In this document: piece by piece, positions 22,829-35,200 of the stretch
How the letters are laid out: every line of letters starts with the position of its first letter
How positions within the stretch are numbered: the first letter of the stretch is position 1
Origin: Lineus longissimus
Taxonomy: Eukaryota > Nemertea > Pilidiophora > Heteronemertea > Lineidae
Reading direction: 5' to 3'
Length of the DNA stretch: 64,000 nucleotides
Assembly: GCF_910592395.1 (NCBI RefSeq)
Contig: NC_088308.1
Span: forward strand, 28,473,501 to 28,537,500
Translations under genes and position numbers: made by a program
Notes under the pieces: model-generated
Databases searched by the model: none
What the model saw: only the letters and a program-made list of their open reading frames with translations
Told to the model about the DNA's origin: nothing

Positions 22829-25518
22829 TAGTCCAATTGTTTACTAACTAATTGACAGGTGGATGTTTGCCCATTTTGATGGCACTTCCACATACCAGCA
22901 GTCATACAATAGCTGGCACTTTGAGTAAAATATGACGGCTGGGGCCGTAAATAGTTTTACTGTGGCGGCAGCTGCACAGCGGCAAATGCTCCAGAGGAAC
23001 GAAGCCTCTTGTGTAAAGAGGACTGCTTCTTTCTCCTTCTATAGTACTTTGAAATAAAGCAATGTAGAAATGCATGGTAATAGTTTTTAAGATGAGTCAA
23101 TGTTGGTGAGGATAAGGCAGCTAGCTATGTTGCAAATTGGTTGCTTTCTGGTAGTTTTGCTGATTGTGTTAAATGGCAATGCTGTCTGCTAGATTGTACA
23201 TATCTGGTGAGAGTGGGCTTCGTGTGTAATATCAATGCGATCCCATGGTTTTGGAAAAGTTACATTTGAAAGAGAGCAGCAGCCAAGCGTAGGTGTCTCT
23301 ATATCGCTTGTCAAAGACATAGCAAGATCATTCACATGGTAAATGTGATAGCGTTGGTTGTTGTGGGATGGACAGGGCCCAGTAAGACATGACCTTTGTT
23401 GGTTGTTTTCCAATGATATTAACCTTACTTGTTATGTCATTTTGTTGCAATAAATGATAGGTATGTAATATTCTCCTTAAATATTTGTGCTGATATGACC
23501 CTGGAATGATTTGACATATATTGTGAACAGACTACTCTCATTGTAAAGCAACAGCGTGGTTTCATGAAACGGAGAGTATCGACGTGCAATATGTGCCCAC
23601 TGTTCGGTGTTTCATATTCAAAGAGCGTGACTGAGACAGTTTCAGAAGCGTAGAAAGCATACAAGAGCTCATGAAATTCAAATCAGTAAATCTCTTGGTA
23701 CACTTGGCGAAGTTAAATAGTGGTTTTCTGGTCAAAGTTTTATGATAATGATTGGACGTTCAATTCGGATTCAAATGCGTTTCGTTGTCTGATGTAAACT
23801 ATCAATGGGCCCCTTGGGCTTTACTGAAATATAAACAGTCATTCTTTTAACTACAATATTTTTTATATTTCTAAGAAGCGTCTCGGACTCCTTGTCTGCT
23901 AACTTGTTTATTGAGTACCTTGTCTGTCCACATCTGACTCAAGACTGCTTGATTCCGGGTTTCTCTTGCGAAGACCTCGCTGTAGTACGTTTAACTCCTG
24001 GACTATGCTCTTCATCATCGCTGGGTCAGGCTGGAATGACAAGAATAGAAGGAATGGCACAATTACAATGTGGCTTCTCAATCAGCAAATTGTGAGATAT
24101 CAAAAGCAGCCCATTATGCCACAATGCTGTAGTATCTTTCTTCAGTTCCCCTTCCTTTGATCTATCATTTAGAAAGAATATAAGTGAACACAATAGGTGA
24201 AAGAACAAGTATGTCCTCCGTTGGAAGGGAAATTACGCAAAACATAGACGTTACTTTTTTAACACTTTTTAGACGAGAAAAAACGGGCCGCTGAGTCATC
24301 TTATGTAGTTGCAACAACCGTTGTGAGTGGATAGCATGTTGCTAGGGAAACTCAGCAATATTGCGGGGTGCCCAGGGATGCCTTCCTTACATTGTCTTTA
24401 GTCAGAATCGGAGATATAGTCATTGAAAGCTAGAACTGGCCACTGGAGAATTGTCATCCATAGGAGATGAAAAATTGCAGAGTAAAGCACTCGGAAGCTG
24501 GTAGAGTAAAAAAGGCAACCAGACCCGCGGGAACACCAAACGCGTTATTGAATAAGTAACACAGCCAACAACGTTTTTCGGCTCGTTTTTTTTCTCGTTC
24601 AGTGGAAACCCGAGATGAGTAATTTGTTCGTATACATCAACGATGATCTAAAAAGACAAAGATCATTCCCTAATCAGTTGTTTCTACGATTTCTTATAAC
24701 TCGATGTCATACAAGTGACAGTTAGCTGACATGTATAAGTATTAGTATTCGATTACCACTAACTAAACATGGTTACCTCTCCTGGTTTAATATGGTATCT
24801 CCCCAGATTACTTGCCATTTCTCAGAACATTCCAAAGGCTACTTCACGCAATATGATTAATCAACAGCACTGATGGAGTGTGGCTTCTCGCTGTTGCGGT
24901 TTAAATGTATTCTTGATAAAGAGGCGAGCCTTTAAAGCCATTTGGTAATGCTTATCCGTTCGATTCTGCTTATCTTTGATGAAAGAGTATATGAAAAGCT
25001 CGGCCTTGCTTTCATAACGGTCCTTTTGTGAACATATTCGCTGATCTCTGGCTAGATGATATTCCAATTTCCGTACTGTACAGTGCACGTTGTTCTGCTA
25101 GTGACAGCCAATATAGAAACTACCAGTTAACTTCCAATACTATATATTCGTGGTCCTGAATAGCCATGTTTCGGCACCGGTTGCCTCTTGTGAGTGCCCA
25201 GGTTCGGGCGTTTGGCATGTCGATGTCTTGTTCCGGTGTGACAGCGGATATAGTCCCCCTGGAGTCATAGTCCGGTAGCATTGTATTTGATCAATTAAGC
25301 AGCATGATCTATTGTACCGCTAACCCTAACCAAAACATTTAGCAATGCGGGCTATTGTTACACGGACTATCAGACCTAGGACTACTATCCCTTGCACACC
25401 GGCATGTAAAATTTGTCTTGAGTGTTTTCTATGTTACTGTGGTTTATACACGCATATTATACATACAGTCAAGAATTAGTTTGATCAATTCAATTCACGT
25501 AAGGAGCATGTTATGTAT
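22829..25518. other. Intergenic region, nothing recognised
   Basis: Only short frames are present. Some minus-strand frames near 23189-23664 and 24026-24208 lack an ATG with a signal peptide, splice sites or a known domain. If the segment at 22541-22828 is a last exon, its upstream exons should lie in this interval; I could not identify them. Confidence 0.4.
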
Positions 25519-25673
25519 GTGCGTTAAAAACGCACTTGCTCACACGGAAAGTTGATATTTCAAGTATCCACTGTTAAAATGTAACAGTGGATACTCGAAA
25601 TATCGACTTTCAGTGTAGAGAGCTAACTAAGAAACATAAGGACAATTAAATTGTCCTTATCGTGTTTCTCAGT
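25519..25673. repeat. Three consecutive palindromes (hairpin cluster)
   Basis: Hairpin 1 (25519-25535) is a perfect 7-base stem with an AAA loop. Hairpin 2 (25542-25616) pairs about 34 positions with a five-base loop, one A/C and one G/A mismatch and one G-T pair. Hairpin 3 (about 25626-25673) is a self-complementary core (GACAATT/AATTGTC) extended by CTTA/TAAG pairing and, past a three-base bulge, AGAAACA/TGTTTCT. Such long near-perfect stems could be a foldback or MITE-type element or a source of small RNAs. Loops this tight are atypical of miRNA precursors. Confidence 0.8.
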
Positions 25674-27840
25674 AGTGTAGCTGCTTTGCGTATATGTCTG
25701 ATAGTTTTAATGTGATGGGATAGAGATTCAATGAAAGAGCATTTGTATGCTGGCTAGCCGCAATAAAGATAACGACAGATGTAGCCAACATCGGCTTCAT
25801 ACGGGACCACGGGTATCATGACTGGGTATAATGCGAAATGCCTTTTCGCTCCGTTGTTGATGGTTACCGATAATGCCTTGTAAGGATGATTCAACATTAA
25901 TCATGGCAAGTGCAGCAATACCTTTCTAGCCAACCATACAGGCTACTGACCAGCCACTAGCTGACCATCGACAATCGGTGACCAATAAAAGTGACATGAA
26001 GACATTCTCTTGGTAGGGAGTCTCCCGGGATCCAGCTGACCGAATATGCACATACTAGGTGTCAGTAATCATTGTTTGTTCCGACAACACTACTTATATG
26101 CACGTTGTCGTCGCCTTGGGACAGTCACTCAGTCTATCTGTTGTCGTGAGAGCTAAACAGCCGTCCTTGGGAGCCAGGCGCCCTCAGCAAAGACCGTGGT
26201 TATGGATTGTATTATCACAAAGTGAGTATGTGAGGATGACCAGGGATGCTGTGGTCAGTGAGGTGTATGATCCTTAGTGATACAAGCAGCATTGACTCTA
26301 ATTGACCAGGGGTTTTAGGAGGAGGCAGTGTGTATCATGGTAACATTCTCTGGCCCAGTCTTACCTGCTGGGAATTGATCACGTTGAATGGTCGTCCTCT
26401 TTTGCATCAACACTATGAGGACCAGCCTACCTCTAAAACGACAAAGGAGCACAATCCGAACGATTGTTGTCTTAACGATGTGACGATGTCACACTTACGA
26501 TGTGATGGTGAAAATACGAGTCGGAATTGTGTAGTGCTCAGCACTTTCAAACCTTATTTGCTTCTGAAGCTACCATTGCCTAGGGCATGATCCATCTCGT
26601 ACACTGCCAATATCAACATCCATTACCCAAAGCATGTGTTTTCAAGAGCCTTAGGTGACTTCATTAGACGCAGACTGGTTGACTGGCGGCATTTACATCA
26701 CGAAGATACACCTCGATGTCAAATAGGTACAGACACACAATAAGTGCACTCAGAATGAGAATGTACTAGCTCTAAGATACATTTTGAACCCGGTCAATAA
26801 TGGTACCTACGTTGAAGGAGGGAAGGGGTTGCCAATGCTACTTGTGCTAGCGTCTCAGAAGTGATATCGGACCTCTTTCACTACGTCATTTTAAGAAAGT
26901 CCACCCACGAGATGATATTTATATCGTCGCCCGTACTTTCGTGACCTTATGAGCCCCTACATGTACGATGCAAATCCACTCTTCGACCGATCTCATCTCA
27001 CTACTTTTAGTATATCGGAGCTATATTTACATGGAGATTAGAGCACGAAAATGTCAACACAGAAGTAAAGAAGAATCGCATGAGCTTCATAATGGTCCGA
27101 CGACTTGACAACAGAATAACATTCTTTCCAAAAGATAAACTACATCAGGCATATTCAAATTGACGCATGTAAAATCCTAGAATAGTTCCATATCTGTGGT
27201 GCAGTGAAAAATACTGTCATTTCATCCTTTAACTCAAATAGTGTTGCGTTTATATTTCACTGTGGCAGGTCACTTTTTGCCATTTGAAAACGCATGAGAA
27301 AAGGCAGTCTCCCTAAATGTGATTACCCAGTGTCGTGATGCTATTTGTTCTTGAATAACACAAAATAGAAGAAAAGTAAACCTATTATGGTGGATATCCA
27401 CACTTTTATTGCGTATGATGTACACTTCTTTACTTATCGTAATGATAGCTGGTTGATATGATGAGACGCGGTGTCAGACTGTAAAATCCGATGCCGTGAC
27501 AACACATGATTGTGTGTCATCGACTGCGACAAGCTCTTCTCAATTATAGAAAGCATCAGTTGGGACATGTGGTTCGTTGAGATAACTAAACGTGGATCTG
27601 AACGGAAAGTTAGCTAAACAACATTAGAGGGCTGATATTATAGCAATAACACGGATAGTGAATGCATCTTGCAGGATATGAAATGAAATTTTACAATACG
27701 TTCCCTTATGAACGAGTTCGAGATACCCTGTCCTTTCCAGCGCTGGTTGAATTTAGTCAGGTTGACTTTACGTCACTGTACTACTGTTCATAAGCTTGCT
27801 CGTCACACAACAAGACGATCATACACTACTGGAGCAAGAG
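25674..27840. other. Intergenic region, nothing recognised
   Basis: No gene is supported. Plus-strand frames at 26059-26277 and 26330-26590 have no domain or convincing splice context, and no repeat array was noticed. Confidence 0.4.
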
Positions 27841-27900
27841 AGTAATAGAACGTCTTATGGAGTAATAGAACGTCTTATGGAGTAATAGAACGTCTTATGG
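27841..27900. repeat. 20-base tandem repeat, three identical units
   Basis: AGTAATAGAACGTCTTATGG occurs three times head to tail without a mismatch. There are no spacers, so this is a minisatellite rather than a CRISPR array. Confidence 0.95.
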
Positions 27901-28027
27901 AAAGTGAAATATAGAATTCGCCCCTCATAATGTGATGCCGTGTTGATGAATAGATAAGCAAGCAGCAAGACAGTGAGGGAGGGGCACTAATGGCTTCATT
28001 ACCTCAAGTGGCTTCTATCAACCAAGC

Positions 28028-28051
28028 GGGAGAGGGCCTGGGGGAGGGGGG
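28028..28051 (+). other. G-quadruplex motif
   Basis: Four G-runs of 3, 3, 5 and 6 separated by short loops (AGA, CCT, A) satisfy the G3+N1-7 rule on the plus strand. It lies 55 bases before the 22-base tandem array. Confidence 0.6.
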
Positions 28052-28105
28052 CTACATGAGAAGTCAGCCGAGGAGTACTAATCTGGCTATGCAATTGGTG
28101 CACGA

Positions 28106-28237
28106 TGCTGTTTGCGAGTATACCAACTGCTGTTTGCGAGTATATCAACTGCTGTTTGCGAGTATATCAACTGCTGTTTGCGAGAATATCAACTGCTGTT
28201 TGCGAGTATACCAACTGCTGTTTGCAAGTATACCAAC
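28106..28237. repeat. 22-base tandem repeat, six units
   Basis: Six 22-base units begin at 28106 and every 22 bases after (consensus start TGCTGTTTGCGAGTATA). Units differ by C/T in TACC/TATC, one GAGAATA variant and GCAAG in the last unit. Because 22 is not divisible by three, all three plus-strand frames stay open through it, which explains the overlapping 62-170 codon frames there (for example 27990-28502). I do not regard those as genes. Confidence 0.95.
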
Positions 28238-28432
28238 TGTTCACTTATTTCCACTCTGTGGTCTTTGTCGACACTGTATACAACGTGCACTAACTTCACG
28301 AGAAGATCTACATATCAGTTTCAGTTCCATCAAGCAGTTTTTTCCGAGTGATACTTTGGATCAGTTCCATATACATTATGCCTTCTTCCCTTGGCAAACT
28401 CTCCCTCTCCCTTGTGACTATCAGCGGCGACA

Positions 28433-28590
28433 CTATGCTCGATATCTGCATAACATCATAGAGCTGTCGTCGCTAACCGTTCGCTTTGTGTACGAAAGGT
28501 AACGTAAGCTCGACTTTGATCTGAAGTCTTCATTCGATAAAGACTGAAATGTATATTCTTTTAGATAGGCGGAATCGAAAAGTATAGTAC
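28433..28590 (-). CDS. Copy 1 of a duplicated short coding segment (unknown)
   Basis: A minus-strand frame ending at a stop at 28433 contains AYLKEYTFQS, then SNEDFRSK, RYLSYTK and TVSDDSSM. It aligns without gaps, codon for codon, with a second copy at 28773-28906 over about 39 codons. Roughly 18 amino acids are identical and at least five codons differ only at the third base (GAA/GAG, TCG/TCA, AAG/AAA, GTT/GTA, GCC/GCT). This pattern suggests purifying selection on this frame, hence real protein. Similarity begins close to a pyrimidine-rich tract, so it is probably a last exon; the exact acceptor is unresolved. No family is recognised. Confidence 0.4.
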
Positions 28591-28772
28591 CCCAAAGGTA
28601 TGGCGAACATAGGTTGTGCATTGTTAGTTGACACGGTGCACAGTTACACAGGTCTATCCCTTAGGATTCCATCTCTTCTGAAGATTCGACGGATTGTTTC
28701 CTTCTTTTGCTCACTATTGCACTGTAAAACGAAATGGAAATGTAGAGGGGATGACGTGGATTAAGCTGTGAC

Positions 28773-28906
28773 TTATAGAGGCATAAAGCTGTTTTCGCTT
28801 ACTAGCGCTTTGCCAAATGAATAGTAACTCGAGACAGTCTTTGATCCGAGCTTCTCGGTCGATGAGAATGGAAATGTATATTCTTTTCGATAAGCGCAAC
28901 AGGAAA
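28773..28906 (-). CDS. Copy 2 of the duplicated short coding segment (unknown)
   Basis: This is the minus-strand partner of the segment at 28433-28590, about 325 bases upstream in transcription sense. It reads AYRKEYTFPF, SSTEKLGSK, SYYSFGK and LVSENSFMPL, then TAA at 28773-28775. The pyrimidine-rich stretch TTCTCTGTTTTCCTGTTG just upstream could be a splice acceptor tract. The two copies end in similar places, each with its own stop, so they look like last exons of two tandem genes rather than two exons of one. The product and function are unknown. Confidence 0.4.
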
Positions 28907-31269
28907 ACAGAGAATCGCTCACCGACGTACGCTATTGTCAGTTTCTGCCATTGCCATTAACATCGGTATTGACGTTTCTTTCTATTGAGCCACTGCATGT
29001 TGGTCTTGTTGCCGGTGTAAAAGTAAAAAAAGTGTCCCCCCTAGAAAAAGTGTCCGGGCCTATCGTATTCTGACAGATTATGGCATATGGTTCTATAGAG
29101 GCAATGACCGTCAATAGCTCAGCGCATAATAGAATCCTTTGTTCCCGGACATTTTATCCTAGGACATTTTAAACTTCCACCGGCCTTTGCAAGACATTGT
29201 CCAGAAAGCATCTTCGGGGGACGAGCATAGGCCATAATTAAATCAAAGAGTTAGTAACCGCGAATGAAGCAGAATGGCTTGCATCTCTATTAGAGACGAG
29301 AGACGCTTTTCATCAGACATCTGCGGTAATCCAAAATCGGTGAAATAGACGTGGCCGAAAGGCCTTTGAGAACAATGGACAAAAAGAATCATATACCAAT
29401 GTGAAACTGACGTTGTACAGCTTATAGTTCATCATTTTATACCAACGCCATACATATGCGCGTTCTATACACTTTGATGCAAATTGATATAATGTAGAAA
29501 GGCGTGATATCATAATGGCGTTTCCATGCTTACACAGAAAGTACCGATCTCTTAATTCCACCAACGCCTCGAGCGATGCGTTAAAGTCACTGTACTAGGT
29601 GTACTGCAATGTGCTGGATGGATACATTAACTTGCTTTGAAAGTGGTCTTTTGACAGAGGATTGATCGCCTACATGTACATTTCGTCAATAATAACATGC
29701 TTCGTTCTTTGACTATTTTCTCCACTGTCCTGCTTATATCTGGATTAATTTTGATGAAATCTTCAGATTATTCCTTTCCATGTGTATCATTACACGTGCC
29801 AAGTTTCATTTCAACATATTCACTAAAAAAAGAAATCGGTCCCTATCCACCCTACCCCCACCCCCGAAAAAAAATTGTCAAAAGGACCCAAATGAAGAAA
29901 ACATTTTTTACTTGTTTTGCAAATCTTCAAGCTGGAATTGTGTTTGGTCCCAAAACTATATTCAACAAAACCAAACTTTGAAGACATCAGTTGTTTTTTC
30001 ACTGCGGTACCGGACTAGGAGGACCGTGACATTTACTTAATATGAAGCCGACTGCCGTTAGAGTGGTTATTAGGTAACGACTGTCGGTTTATCCATCAGA
30101 ACAGTCCAAGACGCTCATCGGATGGAGATATTTGCCTTAATCAGCTTCTTGACGTCGGACTATTGTACTGTTCCATGAATTAATAATCAGACACAATACG
30201 ACCTATCCAGACGGATTGGTCGCCGGCATATCGTGTTTGCTCGTTATTATTTAATCATCATTACGTACTGCAGGCGAGGTGTGAGTCTGGTTTGAGTAAA
30301 GCTTGTAGCGTGTGAAAATCATTTGATTATGGTGACACAATCAAAGATCTTAGTTTATTGTCATTTTTGGTATTCGACTTTGTCACGGATTGGGATTTCT
30401 GATCTCGGTAGATATATTGGTTCACACCTGTTGTCTAATAGAATTTAGCTGACTGTGAGGGGGCCGGTGGAGTAAACAACCAGTGACACTCAAGTTACAT
30501 TCGCACCGAAACTGCACAGCCAAAATGTGTTGGTCATACTGGTGGTCACATTGTCACCAAATATCTATCCTCTCGTTTGCTATGTGTGTCAATTAGTATA
30601 CCGTGACGGATGGTTATAGTCTTTTATGAGGCGTTGGGAATGGATGAAACACTGAAGCTCGTCCATCAAGTTGATAACACTATTCGCATGAAATATGTAT
30701 TCTTTGAGAGCCCATCACTCATCTTTATTCGAGAGATACAAACTCCTCACCCATCTCTTCGGCGGAATACATACAAACAGTGAAATTTCATGTGTAGTCC
30801 GAAAGGGAATGTCCTGACTCCGATGCTCAAATCTAATGAAGGAACTAGACAGTGAATTGTCTCCCTCAACGTACTACTTGTGTATGTGGGGAACTATTGC
30901 AGGCGATAAGAAATGTAGGCCTACCCTTTACGCTTCTTCGCCCTTGCTGACTCAGGCCCTACCGACCCTCATGAAATGCGTTTCCCCCTTTTCTAACTCG
31001 CATGAAAACTCAATTTGCTTGTTCGTAATCGATTGGTTCTAGCGTTATTAGTGCAGCTTAACTAAATCAAAACCATCGCAGCATGAAATACGATAAGCAA
31101 GTTACGGTAATAGCATTTCGAAGCGAACAACACTGCTAATAAGGTCATTATTAGAGCGATAGCAATATGATCTCCCGAGGTGGCAACTAAATTCATTTCG
31201 TATTCTTTGGATAACGAATCTTTGAGTAAACTTAGGGGTCGCACTGAAAGGTCGCTGCACTATTAAAAC
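28907..31269. other. Intergenic region with one C-rich quadruplex motif
   Basis: No gene is supported. C-runs of 3, 3, 5 and 5 at 29841-29865 would form a G-quadruplex on the minus strand. The 68-codon plus frame at 30836-31042 lacks support. If the segments at 28.4-28.9 kb are last exons, their upstream exons should fall here, but none was recognised. Confidence 0.4.
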
Positions 31270-32225
31270 CTAAATCAGCAAACAGTGATTCAGGCAGATG
31301 GCTTCAGGTATTGTTGTAGCTACATGTAGCCATAACTTGCATATGTATTCATCACGTGTATAACGGGATTCTTGACAACTTCCCGTATCCATTCTCACGT
31401 CGGCCTGCATTAAAGCCACCTCGCAGGTAAATTGCTGTAGCGGAGCAGAATGAAATCGATATTTCATTAGTTTTCTAGTTTCCTGTTGGGAACGTCCTCT
31501 TTGTCATACAAATATATAGTTACCAATTATCTATCAAGGAATAGAACGAACTGATGGACATACCTCAATGATATGCACGGGAGCCAAATAAAAGCCCGCT
31601 GGTTTCTTCCGACAGCAATGGTTCATAGCAGCCTTACCATCTGCCTGCTAATAGGTTGGCTTTGTGGTAGCTGACGAAAGTGTTTGCCATACATTCATCA
31701 TTCGATATTTTTATGTGTCAATAAAACTATTTGCTGAGTGATTTTACCATTTCAAGCACTTGTTGGTCTGTAAATGGTATCAAAATTAAAAAAAACCATG
31801 GAGTTGAGTTGTGAGCTGTAGATGGTATTACCTTGGAAATGCTCATGTCGGAATGCTCATGTCGGAATGGGATACCTAAACTCTCGAGCTAAGACAACAA
31901 CCGAGAACACGAAACAGTTGCCACGTCCTATTTGGCAAACTTTACCATGTTGATGCAACTTGTACTCCGCATTGTAGTTTGTTTGATGGAATAATCCCAG
32001 ATAACCAACCACATCAATAACTCTGCGTAACTTTCTGTTAACGTATCTCATATTCAAATCTTTCTCGGGACGGAATGAGAAAAGAGTGTTTTTAAGGAAA
32101 CTGACCATTGGCTATTGCTTTATTTGAAAAGGGAATGATACTGGAAAACTACTCACCTTTGAAGGCAAAGCCTGTAATCCAGTTAAAAGAAGGGCACCAA
32201 TGACAATTAACACGTAATAGTTCAT
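31270..32225 (-). CDS. Candidate small secreted Cys-rich peptide gene (two exons proposed)
   Basis: Exon 1 (32157-32225) is clear: ATG in context CAACATGAA, then 23 codons MNYYVLIVIGALLLTGLQA/LPSK, a textbook signal peptide with cleavage after A19, ending TCAAAG|gtgagt in phase 0. The proposed last exon (31270-31434) has a matching phase-0 acceptor (GCTCCGCTACAG). It gives 54 residues with five cysteines (FTCEV, GSCQ, YICKL, AICL, NHC), ending at TAG. The joined product would be 77 residues, about 58 after signal removal. An odd number of cysteines suggests either a free Cys or a missed middle exon in the roughly 0.7 kb between. The family is not recognised; a peptide hormone, defence peptide or other secreted factor is possible. 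Exon 1 is much more certain than the last exon. Confidence 0.45.
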
Positions 32226-35200
32226 GTTGATGGTTGTGAGTTAAATAAGTACGATATACTTTTACATTGGAAACACTGTGAGATTGTTACGGCTGTGGCA
32301 TGATACCGAGGTTAGTCCGTCATGATGTCGATCAGCGGTCGAGTATGAGTAGTTAAGCCAGTCATAAAACGCTAACGATAACGCTTATCAGAGCATCATC
32401 AAGGAGTTGAGGCGGCGGGAATCAACGCGTTGCACCCTGCTTTCTCTGATTATGGCGCTATCTGTTGGTTCATGTGATGCATCTGTATTAACCTACCTTC
32501 GTTATACGGTATGCGAGTGCAAAACCAGTCCTTTATCAGACGACCTCTTCTTTTGAGTTAGGGTGTGCAGGTGGTCATGGGTATAGGAGACCATGTCTCT
32601 TTAGATGATTTGTCCACCGACAATTGTAACGTTCATCCAAAGCAAATCGCAAAGTATCCTTCTTGAGCAATTGTCATGCCATCTAGCAGATCTTAGGCAG
32701 AATATTGGTATCTCGAATTCCTCTCGTCCCGCTCGCCATCTGATGTTGCTAAGGAGAAGAGTTTGGTTGGTTTGTTGCAGATAGTTCAGATGGCGAGGAG
32801 GGAGAGGTTTCCTTAAAAGTTGCAGATCAATAGATGAATACGCTAGGCCGGCGTCTATCTAGCTAAGATAGTTACCAATGGTACCATTCTGTCTTGCACA
32901 TCAGACTTTATGTACTTTCTTTCAAAAACGTTCACGTTGTTTCAAAAACCGTCTGCAGTTGAAGAGCGTGGGCCTCATGTTGGATGAGAGGTTGTTGGTG
33001 TGACTCCTGATTCGGTCACCTCTTGGTTTTTCTATTTGTTGATTTCCAACTCTGTGCTTTGTGTCTTTTCAACAATGAAGATCATGATTGATGGGTGTCG
33101 ATACCCAGCGGATTTCTCCTGCCTTAGATCCTCAGCTCCTTTGATACGGCGCGGACACTCCTCAACCTAGCTTCAAGGAGCTCTGTTTTTGCTTATGCTT
33201 CGATTAATTCACCTCGAAGTCGTTAAAGACCCAGGCAAAGCACTTAAACCTAACACTCATGGCGTGAACGTTACCCCAGGGATTGTCAACTACCAGGTTA
33301 ATGCGACAAGTAATGCACTCTGATGTGTTAGATCAGATGAAGGCGAATGACTTTCTTAACTTCAGTCATTAGGGATACTTCAAAGACAGAAGATGCCTTG
33401 AAGCGAGTTGGAATGGATTAGAGGCAAGTTGCCCGCTTCGGCTTTAGAATCTAAGAACTCGTTTAACAAAGCTTTCTATGGAATATTTCCGTGAGGAACA
33501 TGTTCCAGAGGACCAGCCACTTCCACTAAACAAGGAAAGCGGTTTCGCAATAAAGGACACGAGCATATCAGCAGGGGCTTCCCTGAGTGAGACTATGGAT
33601 CTGCATTTGTATCCAATACAGTGTTGTGGGCCCGTAAAGGAATACTTCTACTGTTGATTAGGAAATAAATAAACCCATCAAATGACCCTCTTTGTCTTAT
33701 CGCATTCCCAACACTGTTTTTCTCATTTAAGTTCAACATGTCATCGTTTAGAGCGAGTAATCGGTTTACAGCAGTGCACCCAGAATACGGAAGCCATGTC
33801 GCTTCTTAAGCCTTGAAGGCATTTTGCACGCTTAATCATCTCCTCTCAATACTTAATCAAGATTATCTCGCTAGATTTCAGTGGAGACAATCATCTTACT
33901 TCATGAATCTAGGATAAAAAACGATCGGGTTCGATGTGTGTAATTACTTCTTGCAAGATTGGCATTCGCAAACCACGGGCGATGCAGTCGTGTCATCAGT
34001 TACTCTTTGGCAGAAAGACTTTCCCTTACGAACATTCACGTCGGTCTAAGGGTTGCAAAGGCAAGCTCATGTTCAAACAGGGATAGTGAAACATCCGAGT
34101 TATAGTCGCAATCATGTCTCAGCCAAGTTGTAGAGGATCAGCCTTTCCCGAAAGTGGATTCATTGATATGTCTTCCAGGTGAAGGCTACCACTTGCCTTA
34201 AATAACCTTTGTAGACATTGAGATTAAACCTCGCCCTGCGTTCCAATGGCAAAGCCACACTCGAAAGATAAACAAATGTCATTAAGCTGTAAAAACTCAG
34301 AAAGGGGATCTTGTTTTACCCCATTAGTCCTGTCCGCCTGAGGTGACAGCTGATCCAGGGGTGACATCCCTCATCTGACAAGTAGTCGTCAGGCTGGCGG
34401 CAAACAGAACTATGAATATTCGCTAATAGTAATTGGCAATAATATAATATTCTCCAGCGGCCCGAACCAAATTATCGCTGATTATCCAATATCCTAGTCC
34501 TTGATTGACCAATATCATTAGCTACTTGGCTAACAGCTACAGCCAAGTGGAGAAATATCGCAAGCAATTGTTGTATTACGAATAACTTTTCCTTTGAGAG
34601 TACTCGTTATTAGGCTCAGTCATAGTAAGAATGACGTTAACTTCTTGATAGTCTCGGAGCAATCATTGTTCATGACCACTAGTTATACTTACTGTGCTAC
34701 TCAACGAAAAAGGCAAATATGGAGGGTTTCCGTCAGCTTGATGCCCGTCACAGACGTAAGAACATTTCCGCACTTTTAGATCATTTGGCTACTTTTTGGT
34801 TTGCTTCTCTTCTGTAACACCTCAATGCATCATTCCTTAAAGTCAAGATTCTCTCATCAGTTCATAACAATCCTACTCCCATGATTCGAGCGCGATAGGC
34901 AATGATCTGATGATTAAAACCTATGAGCACTGTCAATCTTTGAGGTCTTCAATCGAAGAAACCTAGCTCTCGTGGACTGCACCCTAAGCTGGGGACCGAC
35001 TTCGGCCTAAGTGCTTTTTGTCCACTTTTCGTTTCCACGATGAAATCCATCATAGGGAACCAGTAGAGGTACCCGGCAGAATGGCATTTCCACCAATTGC
35101 TGCACGGTATAGAAATTCCACCGCTAGAGGTCTGGAAGAAAGCTATCTCCCCCAATTCCTCCAGCAGAGGTCCCTTGTAAAAAGCCAGTTCCCACTGACT

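Noticed and set aside
25321-25341. Telomere-like TAACCCTAACC
   Set aside because: Only two imperfect units; too short to call an interstitial telomeric repeat.
27841-28237. CRISPR-like array
   Set aside because: Units are directly adjacent with no unique spacers and the window is eukaryotic; these are minisatellites.
27990-28502. 170-codon plus-strand frame
   Set aside because: Open mainly because it runs through the 22-base array, which is open in all three frames; no domain.
30640-30710. Possible third copy of the 28.4/28.8 kb coding segment (LKEYIF on the minus strand)
   Set aside because: Similarity fades after about seven residues; probably chance.
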